From NCBI GenBank assembly GCA_963709155.1, contig CAVPVD010000001.1, forward strand, positions 62,001 through 126,000: a stretch of DNA of 64,000 bases. The letters run 5' to 3'. The notes below the pieces were generated by a model. That model was not told where the DNA came from, ran no database searches, and worked only from the letters and a program-made list of their open reading frames with translations. Source of the stretch: Bog-159 sp963709155. Its GTDB lineage: Bacteria > Acidobacteriota > Terriglobia > Bryobacterales > Bryobacteraceae. Made by a program: the position numbers and the translations under genes. The stretch's first letter is position 1. Each line of letters opens with the position of its first letter. Of the stretch, positions 8,271-16,594 are shown piece after piece.

Positions 8271-10842
8271 TGGCCGTCACGTTGACGGGTCCGGTATCGG
8301 CGACACGCCAATTGTTGTTCTCGTTGGATTCCGAAACCTGGCTGTTGGCATCGGCGAAGGCCGCCAGGTACCAGGTTCCCGGAGAAAGACTGGCGGGAAC
8401 GGCTATGGGACCCGCGCAAGTATATGTTCCGCCGGCGGAGAGCCCCGAGATGGCGCAGCCCCAGTTGGTATCGACGGCGGTGCTCAACGAAGGATTGGAT
8501 GCGGGCGAGAAATAGAACTCCAACTGGAACGCTCCAGCGTCGGCATTGCCCTGATTCAGCACGGTGCTGGAGACGTCGATGGTTCCGCCGGCAATCGCGG
8601 TGTTGGGCCCGCTCAACGCGCTGACGACGAGGTCGGGGAGCGCGGCCACAGCGCTGACCATGAACTCGAACTGGTTTGAAGAGATCCCGTCAGGGTCGTT
8701 GACTTGCATGCCCCACGTTCCGGAAGCGTTGAGCGCAAGGGTCATCTGGAAACTGGTCGGAGTGACATTCTGAAGTTGTCCGGATCCTTGCAGGGTGGTG
8801 GTTCCATTGCTTGGCGAAGTGACGACTACGGTCAGGTTGGCTTGGAACCCGCTGCCGAAGACGGTGACCGCCTGGGTCTGGGAACCGACCGTCGGGGTTT
8901 GCGGAGTGATGGAGGCGATCTGCGGGGTGGAGGCTCCAGGCCAGGAGGTTGCCAGGTAATAAGCGTCAACCGATCCCAAACCCGTGACTTCGTCGTAACC
9001 GGGTCCCGCATTGTAACCGAGGGAGCCGGACGGGCAATTGGTTGTGCCGGTCTGGCATGGAACGATGTTGCTGCCCGAAGTGATGTCGTGAAACACAGAC
9101 CCATTGTGCTGCGCCAGCCAGTAAAGCGTGGGGTTGACGTTGCCCAGGCCGGCTTGCGGCTGAATGCCGGTCGAGACCAGGTAGTGGTTCAGCAGCGTGA
9201 GCATGCCGGCGAAGACGGGCGCGGAGGCCGAAGTGCCGCCCTCGACCGCAAACAGTTGCAGCAGCCAGACGGTTGCAGTGGGACAACTGGTCAGCAGGCC
9301 GGCATAACAAATGACGTATCCATCGTGATCGGCGGAAGCGGCCAGCGCGACATCCGGCACCAGGCGGCAGGGTGGATTCGAGCAGGCGCCCGCGCTCGGG
9401 AAACCAGACCCGATTTGCCATGGCGGGGCGGGGTAGTGCATGCTGACGCCGCCGCCGCTGGCCGATAAGTCATTCCGGAGCCCCGTTCCGTCAACGCTGT
9501 CGTTCCAAGCCATCTCCGGAATATAGAACTGCGCGGAACCTTGATTACTCCCGTTGAAGTAGTTCCAGTAGCCGCCATCGTTCAGGATGAACTCGGTGCC
9601 GCCTACGGCCGTGACTTCCGGAATGCTGGCGGGAAATTCCACGGCCAGCCCCTGGGTTGCCTGGGTAGGAGGCTTCTTGGTATTGACATCGCAGGCGGCC
9701 GCGCCGGCATCCCCGGAGGAAGCTACCCAGGTCACGCCCAGGGCGTTGGCTTGTTGGGCGGCGGTGCGGTAAGAATCCAAAACGCCGAGATCGCCGGCCT
9801 CGCAGCCGCCATAGCTCATGCTGATCACGGGAGCGATAATCGGGTTCTGGTCGAGAGCGTATAACACGGAAGTCAGGATATCGGTCGAATAGACGTAAGT
9901 AATCTGCGCATCCAGGGCCACGGCCCCGGACAATTCCAGATCCATTTCCGCTTCCGAGAGATCGCCCGTAGTGCCGGGATTCTTGCTATATGGCACCAGG
10001 AGTTGGACGGGAGGGTTAGGCGGCAAGCTGAATATGTTGCGATAGGCGGCTAAGTCGGCTAAGTTGATATCGGTCTGCCCGACGACCACCAGGTTTTGTC
10101 CGGCGCCGTTAATCCCCAAGGTGTACAGGGGAGTCAGATCGTAGATGGTCGCCAGGTCGCCGGGAGCCAGGTAGTGCGTCCCGGCCAGGTTCGTATACGC
10201 CGGTTTCATGGAGGCGGCGCGCGGATGCCCGAGAGGCTCAAGGCGGAAGTCGTCCAGGCCGCGGATCGCGGCGGCCACGCCGGCGAGTGCGGCGGGAACG
10301 AACGGATCTGTGGCATTCGCAAAATGAGTTTCGCCATCCACCAGGTAGCGATGAATTTCGGTACGAAATACGCGCGCGACCTGGCCGGCGGAGCCGCTGA
10401 AGACGATCCAGTTCCGGGCATGCGCCGTATAGCGTACCTGGAATCCCTCGGATTCGAGCCATGCCTGGATTTTGCCCAGATCGCCGGGGCTGATTCCAAA
10501 ACGGTCGCCAAATTGGTCCGAGGTCAGCCAGCGGTGATACTCCGGCGAGGAGCGGTCCTGTTGCGCGGCGAGCAGTTGGCTGAGTGACACCTGTTGCGTG
10601 GCCGAGGGCTTCAGTAGCAGGGTAATCGATTGGAGGGCGAGGGATGGATCCACGGAGCCCTGATCATATTGCGGCTGTGCTTTCGATGGGATATTGCCCC
10701 GGAGCTCGATCACCTCGCCGGCACTGATGGGTGCGGCGATGCGGGCAGGCTGTGCAGGCAGTGGCGAAGCATGGAACAGCAGGCCGGTAGCGAGGGCCAA
10801 GGGCAGCAGGCGTTTTACGAATGTGAGTGAGTTTAGCGACAC
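6838..10842 (-). CDS. S53 family (sedolisin/kumamolisin) protease with CARDB and FG-GAP repeats
   Basis: A 1334-residue secreted endopeptidase, probably active at acid pH like other sedolisins. Order: signal peptide (1-31), pro-kumamolisin propeptide (~35-195), S53 catalytic domain (~215-630), IPT/TIG-like domain (~635-730), CARDB-like domain (~735-845, 'LPDLVVSALSGPNTAIAGG'), then a propeller region and five FG-GAP units. The catalytic Glu and Asp lie in 'SEAEMDLELSG', the oxyanion Asp in 'ASSGDAGA', and the nucleophilic Ser in 'GGTSASAPVFAG', so the active site is complete. The 'SLGYNAGPGYDEVTGLGS' region matches the usual C-terminal Ca site. The FG-GAP tail is duplicated in the next gene downstream. 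Confidence 0.93.
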   Translation of the reverse strand: MSLNSLTFVKRLLPLALATGLLFHASPLPAQPARIAAPISAGEVIELRGNIPSKAQPQYDQGSVDPSLALQSITLLLKPSATQQVSLSQLLAAQQDRSSPEYHRWLTSDQFGDRFGISPGDLGKIQAWLESEGFQVRYTAHARNWIVFSGSAGQVARVFRTEIHRYLVDGETHFANATDPFVPAALAGVAAAIRGLDDFRLEPLGHPRAASMKPAYTNLAGTHYLAPGDLATIYDLTPLYTLGINGAGQNLVVVGQTDINLADLAAYRNIFSLPPNPPVQLLVPYSKNPGTTGDLSEAEMDLELSGAVALDAQITYVYSTDILTSVLYALDQNPIIAPVISMSYGGCEAGDLGVLDSYRTAAQQANALGVTWVASSGDAGAAACDVNTKKPPTQATQGLAVEFPASIPEVTAVGGTEFILNDGGYWNYFNGSNQGSAQFYIPEMAWNDSVDGTGLRNDLSASGGGVSMHYPAPPWQIGSGFPSAGACSNPPCRLVPDVALAASADHDGYVICYAGLLTSCPTATVWLLQLFAVEGGTSASAPVFAGMLTLLNHYLVSTGIQPQAGLGNVNPTLYWLAQHNGSVFHDITSGSNIVPCQTGTTNCPSGSLGYNAGPGYDEVTGLGSVDAYYLATSWPGASTPQIASITPQTPTVGSQTQAVTVFGSGFQANLTVVVTSPSNGTTTLQGSGQLQNVTPTSFQMTLALNASGTWGMQVNDPDGISSNQFEFMVSAVAALPDLVVSALSGPNTAIAGGTIDVSSTVLNQGNADAGAFQLEFYFSPASNPSLSTAVDTNWGCAISGLSAGGTYTCAGPIAVPASLSPGTWYLAAFADANSQVSESNENNNWRVADTGPVNVTAMTAILGAGSDGNLYSIVPTTGATVLIGPLPTVMSDIAAYNTSLYAISLAETGESSVLYTIDPSSGAGTAIGYTGPTLNALVFSQSGTLYAAGGDSLYTLNTSTGQATLIGSGSGSGTYQSSGDLAFDSRGILYLTSTGSSGDRLFSINPATGQGALIGNIGYSQVYGLSYYNGTAYGFTSGGTVLNVNLSTGLGAAIATYSPGFDGTTVYAPAAVSVPGDFNHDGHPDVIWEDPTSGFAQIWYLGGGQGVSVTGAADLTQTNPWRIVAVADFNGDGNPDVVWQDPVSGAVQVWFLGGSGGNELQSAANITTHNAWKVVSVADFNQDGHPDLLWQDPTSGFSQIWYLGGPQGITLLGAADLDQTNPWRIVGTGDFNGDGVPDVLWQDPVSGTVQVWYMGGTAAGQQGSQLQSAANLGANAWHVVAVADFNQDGHPDVVYESPSTNAAQVFFYTGAQGTTPAGNAVLSGPNPWYIAGPH

Positions 10843-10933
10843 GCAGCACCTCCCGGCCGTCTATTGCAAACGGGCGGCACCGGCGCACCAGACGGAGGCC
10901 CAGCGTAAACCGCGGTTGGACAAAAGTCAACCA

Positions 10934-10959
10934 TAAGGTAAAAAGCTGACATTACCTTA
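10934..10959. terminator. hairpin between xylanase 3' end and protease 5' end
   Basis: TAAGGTAA (10934-10941) and TTACCTTA (10952-10959) form an 8-bp stem with a 10-nt loop. It lies 60-85 nt past the xylanase stop and upstream of the protease. It lacks a clean U-tract, so it may be a terminator or an operator. Confidence 0.35.
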
Positions 10960-11018
10960 AAGTTATCAATCGGCGAATTCCTGGATGGGCTTTACGGTGC
11001 GGATAACAACCGCTGTCG

Positions 11019-12827
11019 CTACTGGATCGCGACCGTAATCCCGTTCTGGGTGGCCGCTGTTCCGACCGTGATCACGACCGGCTGGGGGCCGGACGCGAGA
11101 CCCGTGGGGACCTGCAGATCCACCTGAAGCACGCCGTTGACTTCGCCGGGAGCAGGGCCTGCGTAGATCACATTCGCCGGCGCTCCGCCGATGGTGGCTG
11201 TGACCGGCTGCGTGACCAGCGAGCCGGCGCCGGGGGCCAGCGCACCGTCGATGGCGCCGCCCACGATCGCGCCGCCCCCAGTGGCGAATATCTGGATGTA
11301 GCTGCCTGCCGCTACCGGATTGGCGGCGGTGTTGAGCGAATAATCGGCATTCAGGATTGCCCCCGGCCCGCTGCCGCTGGCATTGATGGCGAAAATCGCG
11401 GGCGCGGAGGCAGTGACCGGCAAGGTGACGGAGTTCGACACCACCGCTCCATTGCCCGCATTGTATTGGTACTGGACGACGGTTTGCTGCTTGCCGGCCA
11501 CTTCAAACGGTACGATGGCGCTGACCTGGTTGACCTCCGCGTACACCAGCGGCGCCGGCACTCCATCGAACAGCACCTGCGCGCCCGCCACCGAAGTGGG
11601 GAACATATTACTGGAATTCACCTGTGCGCCCACCAGCGTGCCGGGGCCCAGATTCGCGCCGAAGACAGTCACGATCTCGCCTGGGGCCACCGATCCGGCC
11701 TGAAAGCTGGCGGCGTTGACCACGTAGCTCCCGGTGAGAGTGGGCGGGGTGGTTTCCATGGCCGTCATCAGGGCGTTGAAAGCGGGGGTGGGATTGTAGT
11801 TGAAGTCGAATGGCAGGGCCGCACCGTAGCCGGCGAAGACGCTGGGGATCCACGAATCGTTGTACGAAACACCCCAGACCTGAAACGCCGTGCAGGCGGG
11901 CTGTTCGAGGCAGGTGCTCATGATGGTCTGGTAGACCTGCGCCTGGGTGGCGAGATCGTCTGCCGAAGCGTTGCCGCTCGAATCCACGGGCAGCCGGTCA
12001 TCCATTTCGGTGATATGGACCTGGAGGCCCAGCGCGGCCAGCGCCTGGATGTTCTGGGTGAGCTCGGCGGCGCTCGGATAGTAAGTGTTCTCGACATGCA
12101 TTTCAAAGCCGACACCGTTGATGGGCACGCCGTTCTTGACGAAATCCGTCACCATGCTTAAGACCGCGTCGAACTTGGGGCCGGGTTCTTCAATGTTGTA
12201 ATCGTTATAAAAGAGAAGCGCATTGGGGTCGGCCGCATGCGCCCATTGGAAGGCCTGGGCGATATAGCCGGTGCCGGTCTGGCCGATGCCGGGCTGATCG
12301 TACCAGATCGAATCCCGGAGGACGGATGGGTTGTCGTCGCTCCAGGCCTCGTTCACCACGTCCCATGCGAATACGTTGCCCTTGAAATGCGTGACTTCGG
12401 CGGTGATATGGCTTTCGAGCAAGTTCGCCATATCGGACGGGGAGGCGGTTGCGGCATAGGGCGGCAGCCACGACGGGAGCTGCGTATACCAACAGAGGTT
12501 GTGGCCGCGGACGCGCATATTGTATTTCTGCGCGAAAGTCACCAGTTCATCGCCGGGCTGAAAGTTGTAAGTGTCCTGGGTGGGCTGCGTGACGTCCCAT
12601 TTCATGGCATTGCCCGGCTCCAGCATGCTGTATTGAGTGGAGAGCAGGCCGGCGTAGGAGGGATTCAGGAGCAGGTCGGGCGGGCCGTACTCGTCGGCGG
12701 ACGCCGCGGCGCCGATCGGAATTCCGCGGGCGGCGGCGGCTTGCCGCAGCGTGGTTTGCGCGGACAGCGGGGCTGCCAGCAGTAGTACCGGCAGAAATAC
12801 CGCGAGGCGGCCGGAGAGTATCGACAT
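11019..12827 (-). CDS. GH10 endo-1,4-beta-xylanase with TIGR03437 C-terminal domain
   Basis: A secreted xylan-degrading enzyme of 602 residues. The signal peptide is residues 1-24 ('FLPVLLLAAPLSAQ'). The GH10 barrel spans ~30-360, with acid/base Glu160 in 'WDVVNEAW' and nucleophile Glu274 in 'VHITEMDDR'. Residues ~375-602 form a TIGR03437 domain ('VVNAASFQAGSVAPGEIVTV', 'VNQVSAIVPFEVAG'), a module described from Solibacter. I chose ATG 12827 because AGGAGG sits seven bases before it; an ATG at 12854 is in frame but has no ribosome site. It probably works outside the cell on plant polymer, alongside the secreted protease downstream. Confidence 0.93.
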   Translation of the reverse strand: MSILSGRLAVFLPVLLLAAPLSAQTTLRQAAAARGIPIGAAASADEYGPPDLLLNPSYAGLLSTQYSMLEPGNAMKWDVTQPTQDTYNFQPGDELVTFAQKYNMRVRGHNLCWYTQLPSWLPPYAATASPSDMANLLESHITAEVTHFKGNVFAWDVVNEAWSDDNPSVLRDSIWYDQPGIGQTGTGYIAQAFQWAHAADPNALLFYNDYNIEEPGPKFDAVLSMVTDFVKNGVPINGVGFEMHVENTYYPSAAELTQNIQALAALGLQVHITEMDDRLPVDSSGNASADDLATQAQVYQTIMSTCLEQPACTAFQVWGVSYNDSWIPSVFAGYGAALPFDFNYNPTPAFNALMTAMETTPPTLTGSYVVNAASFQAGSVAPGEIVTVFGANLGPGTLVGAQVNSSNMFPTSVAGAQVLFDGVPAPLVYAEVNQVSAIVPFEVAGKQQTVVQYQYNAGNGAVVSNSVTLPVTASAPAIFAINASGSGPGAILNADYSLNTAANPVAAGSYIQIFATGGGAIVGGAIDGALAPGAGSLVTQPVTATIGGAPANVIYAGPAPGEVNGVLQVDLQVPTGLASGPQPVVITVGTAATQNGITVAIQ

Positions 12828-12881
12828 ATGGGGTCCTCCTGGGGTCAAATTCATGATAATTCATGGAACAGGCCGGAAAAC

Positions 12882-12919
12882 AGCGGGTCTGGAGACCCGC
12901 TGCAGACCTGGAGGTCTGC
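12882..12919. repeat. paired-hairpin repeat (CTGGAG loop)
   Basis: Two adjacent hairpins: AGCGGGTCT-GG-AGACCCGCT (12882-12901) and GCAGACCT-GG-AGGTCTGC (12902-12919). Each has the core CTGGAG at its tip but the arms differ. It is one of six related units in the window. Confidence 0.7.
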
Positions 12920-12929
12920 CCCACAGCAC

Positions 12930-13805
12930 CTACGGCATGGGCTGGACATCCACGGCGACGTGCAGCTTGTGGCGGGCGCCGCCCAGGAGCACTCCGTAGA
13001 TGGGGCTGACGTCGCTGTAATCGCGTCCCCAAGCCACGGTGATATGGCCGTCCGAGGGCACGCAATTGTTGGTCGGGTCGAAATCCACCCAGCCGGCCGC
13101 GGGACACCATGCGGAGCACCAGGCGTGGGAGGCGTCCGCGCCCACCAGGCGCGGGCGGCCCGGAGGCGGCAAAGTCCGCAGGTAGCCGCTCACATAACGC
13201 GCGGGGAGTCCCAGCGAGCGCAGGCAGCCGATCTGGAGATGCGCGAAATCCTGGCACACCCCGCGGCGCTTTTCGAAGAATGTCTGCACAGGCGTGGCGA
13301 CTTCAGTGGCCGTTTTGTCAAAACGGAAATCCTGGTGGATGCGGCGCGTCAGGTCGAGAACCGCGGCCAGCAGCGGCCGGCCCGCCGGAAAAGATTCGCG
13401 CGCGTAGGCGGCCAACTCCGGACTGGAGCGCACCCGCGGCGTATCGAAAACAAATTGCCAGGCCTCCAGGATTTCGCCGGTCGGGTAGGCGTCCAACGCC
13501 TGTTGCACGGTTTCCCAAGGAGGCGATGCGGCGAAATCGGGCGGAGGGGCGGCATGTACTTCGAGGTCGCTGTTGGCCTCCACGATCAGACAGTCGTGCG
13601 GCTCGTGTAGGGTAAAAGTGTTCAGCGTGTTGCCGAAGTAATCCTGGTGGGTCGCGGTTGCGGGCGGCGTGGGCAGAACAAATACGCGGGTTGCACGGCA
13701 GGCCTGTTTGGGCAGATTGCGCGGCGTCAACCGGACGATATGATGCGACACCGAGACGGGATCCTCGTAATCGTACGTGGTCCGGTGGGAGACCCGATAG
13801 ATCAA
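12930..13805 (-). CDS. transglutaminase-like protease-fold protein
   Basis: 291 residues. An N-terminal bacterial transglutaminase-like domain ('MIYRVSHRTTYDYEDPVSVS', ~1-85) precedes a transglutaminase core with Cys in 'KRRGVCQDFAHL', His in 'DASHAWCSAW' and Asp in 'GWVDFDPTNN', so the Cys-His-Asp triad is complete. These proteins are thought to act as peptidases or amide-forming/hydrolysing enzymes (Iyer and co-workers' amidoligase systems). Its ATG overlaps the end of the ATP-grasp/alpha-E gene by four bases, so the two are made together. Confidence 0.9.
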   Translation of the reverse strand: MIYRVSHRTTYDYEDPVSVSHHIVRLTPRNLPKQACRATRVFVLPTPPATATHQDYFGNTLNTFTLHEPHDCLIVEANSDLEVHAAPPPDFAASPPWETVQQALDAYPTGEILEAWQFVFDTPRVRSSPELAAYARESFPAGRPLLAAVLDLTRRIHQDFRFDKTATEVATPVQTFFEKRRGVCQDFAHLQIGCLRSLGLPARYVSGYLRTLPPPGRPRLVGADASHAWCSAWCPAAGWVDFDPTNNCVPSDGHITVAWGRDYSDVSPIYGVLLGGARHKLHVAVDVQPMP

Positions 13806-16339
13806 GTGGTGCGCTCCATTTCCGCGTGGCTGAAATACACATGCGTGATGGCATCCGATAACGCGGGCAGGGCCGCGCCGGTGGCTGCCAGCAGTTGGTC
13901 CAGCGGCTCGCGAATGTTACCCGCGCCCGGCTGGCAAAGCATACGGACATCGGCGCGCCCCAGATCGGCCGCGGCTTCCTCCAGGCGGTTCTGTTTGGAG
14001 AGCGGCCAACCCGCGCCCGAGGGCCGGCCGGACAGCCAGCGGCAGTGTTCGAAGAGATCCTGCAACTGGAAGGCGAGGGCGCGCGGATTGGCGTCGTCGT
14101 TCATCAGCAGATCGAGTACCGGCGCGGCCTGCAGCACGGTGAAATAGCGCGCCCGGTAAGTCATGGAACTGTCGGCAACTTCGAGCAGCATCTCGAGTGT
14201 CGGCCAGGTGCGGGGATTGAGCGGCACCACGATGCCGCGGAAAAGACCCACCAGTTGGATGGAGCGCTCGACGCGTCTTCCGAGGCTGAGAAAATGCCAG
14301 CCGGGGCCGCGGGTGATATTCTCCATTTCGATACCGCGGAGAGCGGCGAGCGTACCGATACAATGATTCAGCACGGCCAGCGCTTCGCCGGTGGAGGCAT
14401 ATCCCCAGGCGGAACTGTGCGCCGCGCCGAATTGGCTGACAATGCGCAAAGTATCGCTCGAGAGGTTGACGCGCACATGGGCGGCGGCGCGGGCGGCACG
14501 ATTCAGCACCGAGTTCAGGCTGTCGCCACGCTGCTCCTCGAAGATCAGGGAGAGGATTTCCTGCTCCAGATCGTGCCACTGGTCGAGATGGCCTTGCGGG
14601 TCGTCTTCGGAAAGCCGGGAGTGCGGCGACTCCAGGCACTCATAAAGCTGCATGAGAGAATCCCACTCGGACGTGCCGGAAGCGCCGAACTCGCCGGTGA
14701 GCCGGACCAGGATGCAGCGCAGGACGCGGGCCAGGTGCTCGGCGCGCTCGGCGTAACGGCCCAGCCAGAACAGATGGTCGGCCGCGCGGCTGGGCAGGCC
14801 GGTGCCTTCGCCGCGATTCAGATCGAGAGGCTGGTCGCCGGGGTGCTGCGGCGTGAGGATGTCCACCGGTCCGTTGGAAAGCACCCACGTGTCCTTACTG
14901 CCACCGCCGCGCTGCATGGAGACTACGGGCGTATCGAGCGAGGGTGAGACGCGCGCGAGCCCGCCGGGCATCGCTACCCAGGAATCCCCCGAAGCCGCCA
15001 GAAAAACGCGCAGCACGACGCGGCGGGGCGCGAGACTGCCTTGGGACCAGACCGGGATTGTGGAAAGATCCAGCAATTCCTGGCCGGCAAATTCATAAGG
15101 GCGCTGGCGCATGCGGGCCACCAGGCGGGCGCGTTCGTCGCCGGCGAGTTTCGCGCCGATTACCGGTTCCATTCCCTGCGCGGGAAAGGCGGGCTTGACG
15201 ACCAGAAAGTCCAGATTATCGAGCACGTATTGAAGCGGCCCCGGCTGGCCGCACCACCAGGTGGCCACCGAAGGGAGCTTCAGGCGCTCTCCGAGCAACC
15301 GCTGGCTCAGCCGGGGCAGGAAGGGCATGAAAGCGGAGGATTCGATCAGGCCGCTGCCTAGAGCATTAGCCACCACCACGTTGCCGGCGCGCACGGCTTC
15401 GAGCAGCCCGGCGACACCGAGAAAGGAATCGGAGCGTAATTCGATGGGGTCGCAGAAGGAGTCGTCCACGCGGCGCAGGATGACATCCACCGGCTTGAGA
15501 CCATCCAGCGTTTTAAGGTACACGCGGCTCTCGCGGACGGTCAGGTCGCCGCCCTGAACCATCGTGAAACCCAGATAGCGGGCCAGGTAGGAATGTTCGA
15601 AGTAAGTCTCGTTGAAGGGACCGGGGGTGAGCAGCACGACGCGCGGGTTATCGCGGCGGGAGGGGGAGAGATTCAGCAGGTGGTCGCGGAAGGAACGGAA
15701 GAAAGCCGCCAGCGGCTGGACCTCGAACTCGCGGAAGAGGTCGGGAAAGGTTTCCGCCAGCACGGTGCGGTTTTCGAGGGCATAGCCGGCGCCGGAAGGG
15801 GCCTGGGTACGGTCGGAGAGAACCCACCATTGGCCGTCGGGCGAGCGCGCCAGGTCGACAGCCAACAGGTGCAGGTAGGTATGGATGGCCGGCAGACCGT
15901 GGCAAGGCCGCCAGAAGCCGGGATTGGCGAAAACCAGCGCCGGCGGGAGTAGGCCGCCGCGGAGCAGCTCCTGGGGGCCGTAAAGGTCGGCCAGGATGTA
16001 GTTCAGCAGGCGCGCCCGCTGGATGAGGCCCGCTTCGAGGGCGTGCCACTCGGCGGGCGGGATGAGAAGAGGGATAGAGTCCAGGCTCCAGGGGCGGTCC
16101 ATGCCCAGCGGATCGCCATAGACATTGTAGGTTACGCCGTTTTCGCGAATTCGCTGGCGGGCGAACTTCCAGCGGCGCGCCAGTTCGTCGCCGCCGAGCG
16201 CGGACATGGAGCCGATCAGGGTATCCCACTGCGGACGAAGAACACCCGAGGCGGCCGACATCTCGTCGTAAACGCCGGCTGTCTGGCGATATCCGGCGCA
16301 TAGGGGGGGCACATCGAGAGTGTCACCGGAAATGCTCAT
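13802..16339 (-). CDS. circularly permuted ATP-grasp + alpha-E fusion protein
   Basis: 845 residues. The first ~490 match the circularly permuted ATP-grasp family (DUF404/DUF407: 'NGVTYNVYGDP', 'RPWSLDSIPLLIPPAEW', 'LLTPGPFNETYFEHSYLARY', 'VDVILRRVDDSFCDP'). The rest matches the helical alpha-E domain (DUF403: 'LPSRAADHLFWLGRYAERAE'). ATP-grasp enzymes of this clade are predicted to form amide or peptide bonds using ATP. In many genomes the two domains are separate genes; here they are fused. The gene is coupled by ATGA to the downstream transglutaminase and follows the DUF2126 gene, giving the classical predicted peptide-synthesis/modification cluster. Confidence 0.92.
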   Translation of the reverse strand: MSISGDTLDVPPLCAGYRQTAGVYDEMSAASGVLRPQWDTLIGSMSALGGDELARRWKFARQRIRENGVTYNVYGDPLGMDRPWSLDSIPLLIPPAEWHALEAGLIQRARLLNYILADLYGPQELLRGGLLPPALVFANPGFWRPCHGLPAIHTYLHLLAVDLARSPDGQWWVLSDRTQAPSGAGYALENRTVLAETFPDLFREFEVQPLAAFFRSFRDHLLNLSPSRRDNPRVVLLTPGPFNETYFEHSYLARYLGFTMVQGGDLTVRESRVYLKTLDGLKPVDVILRRVDDSFCDPIELRSDSFLGVAGLLEAVRAGNVVVANALGSGLIESSAFMPFLPRLSQRLLGERLKLPSVATWWCGQPGPLQYVLDNLDFLVVKPAFPAQGMEPVIGAKLAGDERARLVARMRQRPYEFAGQELLDLSTIPVWSQGSLAPRRVVLRVFLAASGDSWVAMPGGLARVSPSLDTPVVSMQRGGGSKDTWVLSNGPVDILTPQHPGDQPLDLNRGEGTGLPSRAADHLFWLGRYAERAEHLARVLRCILVRLTGEFGASGTSEWDSLMQLYECLESPHSRLSEDDPQGHLDQWHDLEQEILSLIFEEQRGDSLNSVLNRAARAAAHVRVNLSSDTLRIVSQFGAAHSSAWGYASTGEALAVLNHCIGTLAALRGIEMENITRGPGWHFLSLGRRVERSIQLVGLFRGIVVPLNPRTWPTLEMLLEVADSSMTYRARYFTVLQAAPVLDLLMNDDANPRALAFQLQDLFEHCRWLSGRPSGAGWPLSKQNRLEEAAADLGRADVRMLCQPGAGNIREPLDQLLAATGAALPALSDAITHVYFSHAEMERTT

Positions 16340-16468
16340 CTGGGAAAACTCGGCGCTCGTTGGGTAGTGGTATTAATTTTAACAGAGTTCAGTTTCTGGC
16401 AAACCCGTTTTGTTGCGGATTGCTGGTTTTGGTGCGTCTGCATTTCTCGGGACAGCCAGTGGGTCCGC

Positions 16469-16594
16469 GTTTCTCGCAATGACGCAGAGATAACCGCAAA
16501 GGGCGCAAAGACAGCCCAACAGAAAGAATTCGGTTTAACTTGTCGGTCTCTTCTTGGCGCCCTTCGCGGTTATCCTGGCGCCTTGGCGAGAAAC
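16469..16594. repeat. long hairpin repeat, TTTCTCGC family, copy 1
   Basis: The left arm (16469-16512, GTTTCTCGCAATGACGCAGA...) and right arm (16551-16594, ending GGCGAGAAACC) are ~44-bp imperfect inverted repeats around a 38-nt loop. The right arm contains the stop codon and last codons of the DUF2126 gene. A second copy is at 30693-30803. Confidence 0.8.

Noticed and set aside
5608..9468. Plus-strand frames of 240-330 codons opposite the S53/FG-GAP genes
   Set aside because: They are high-GC shadows; the minus-strand frames carry signal peptides, catalytic motifs and repeats.
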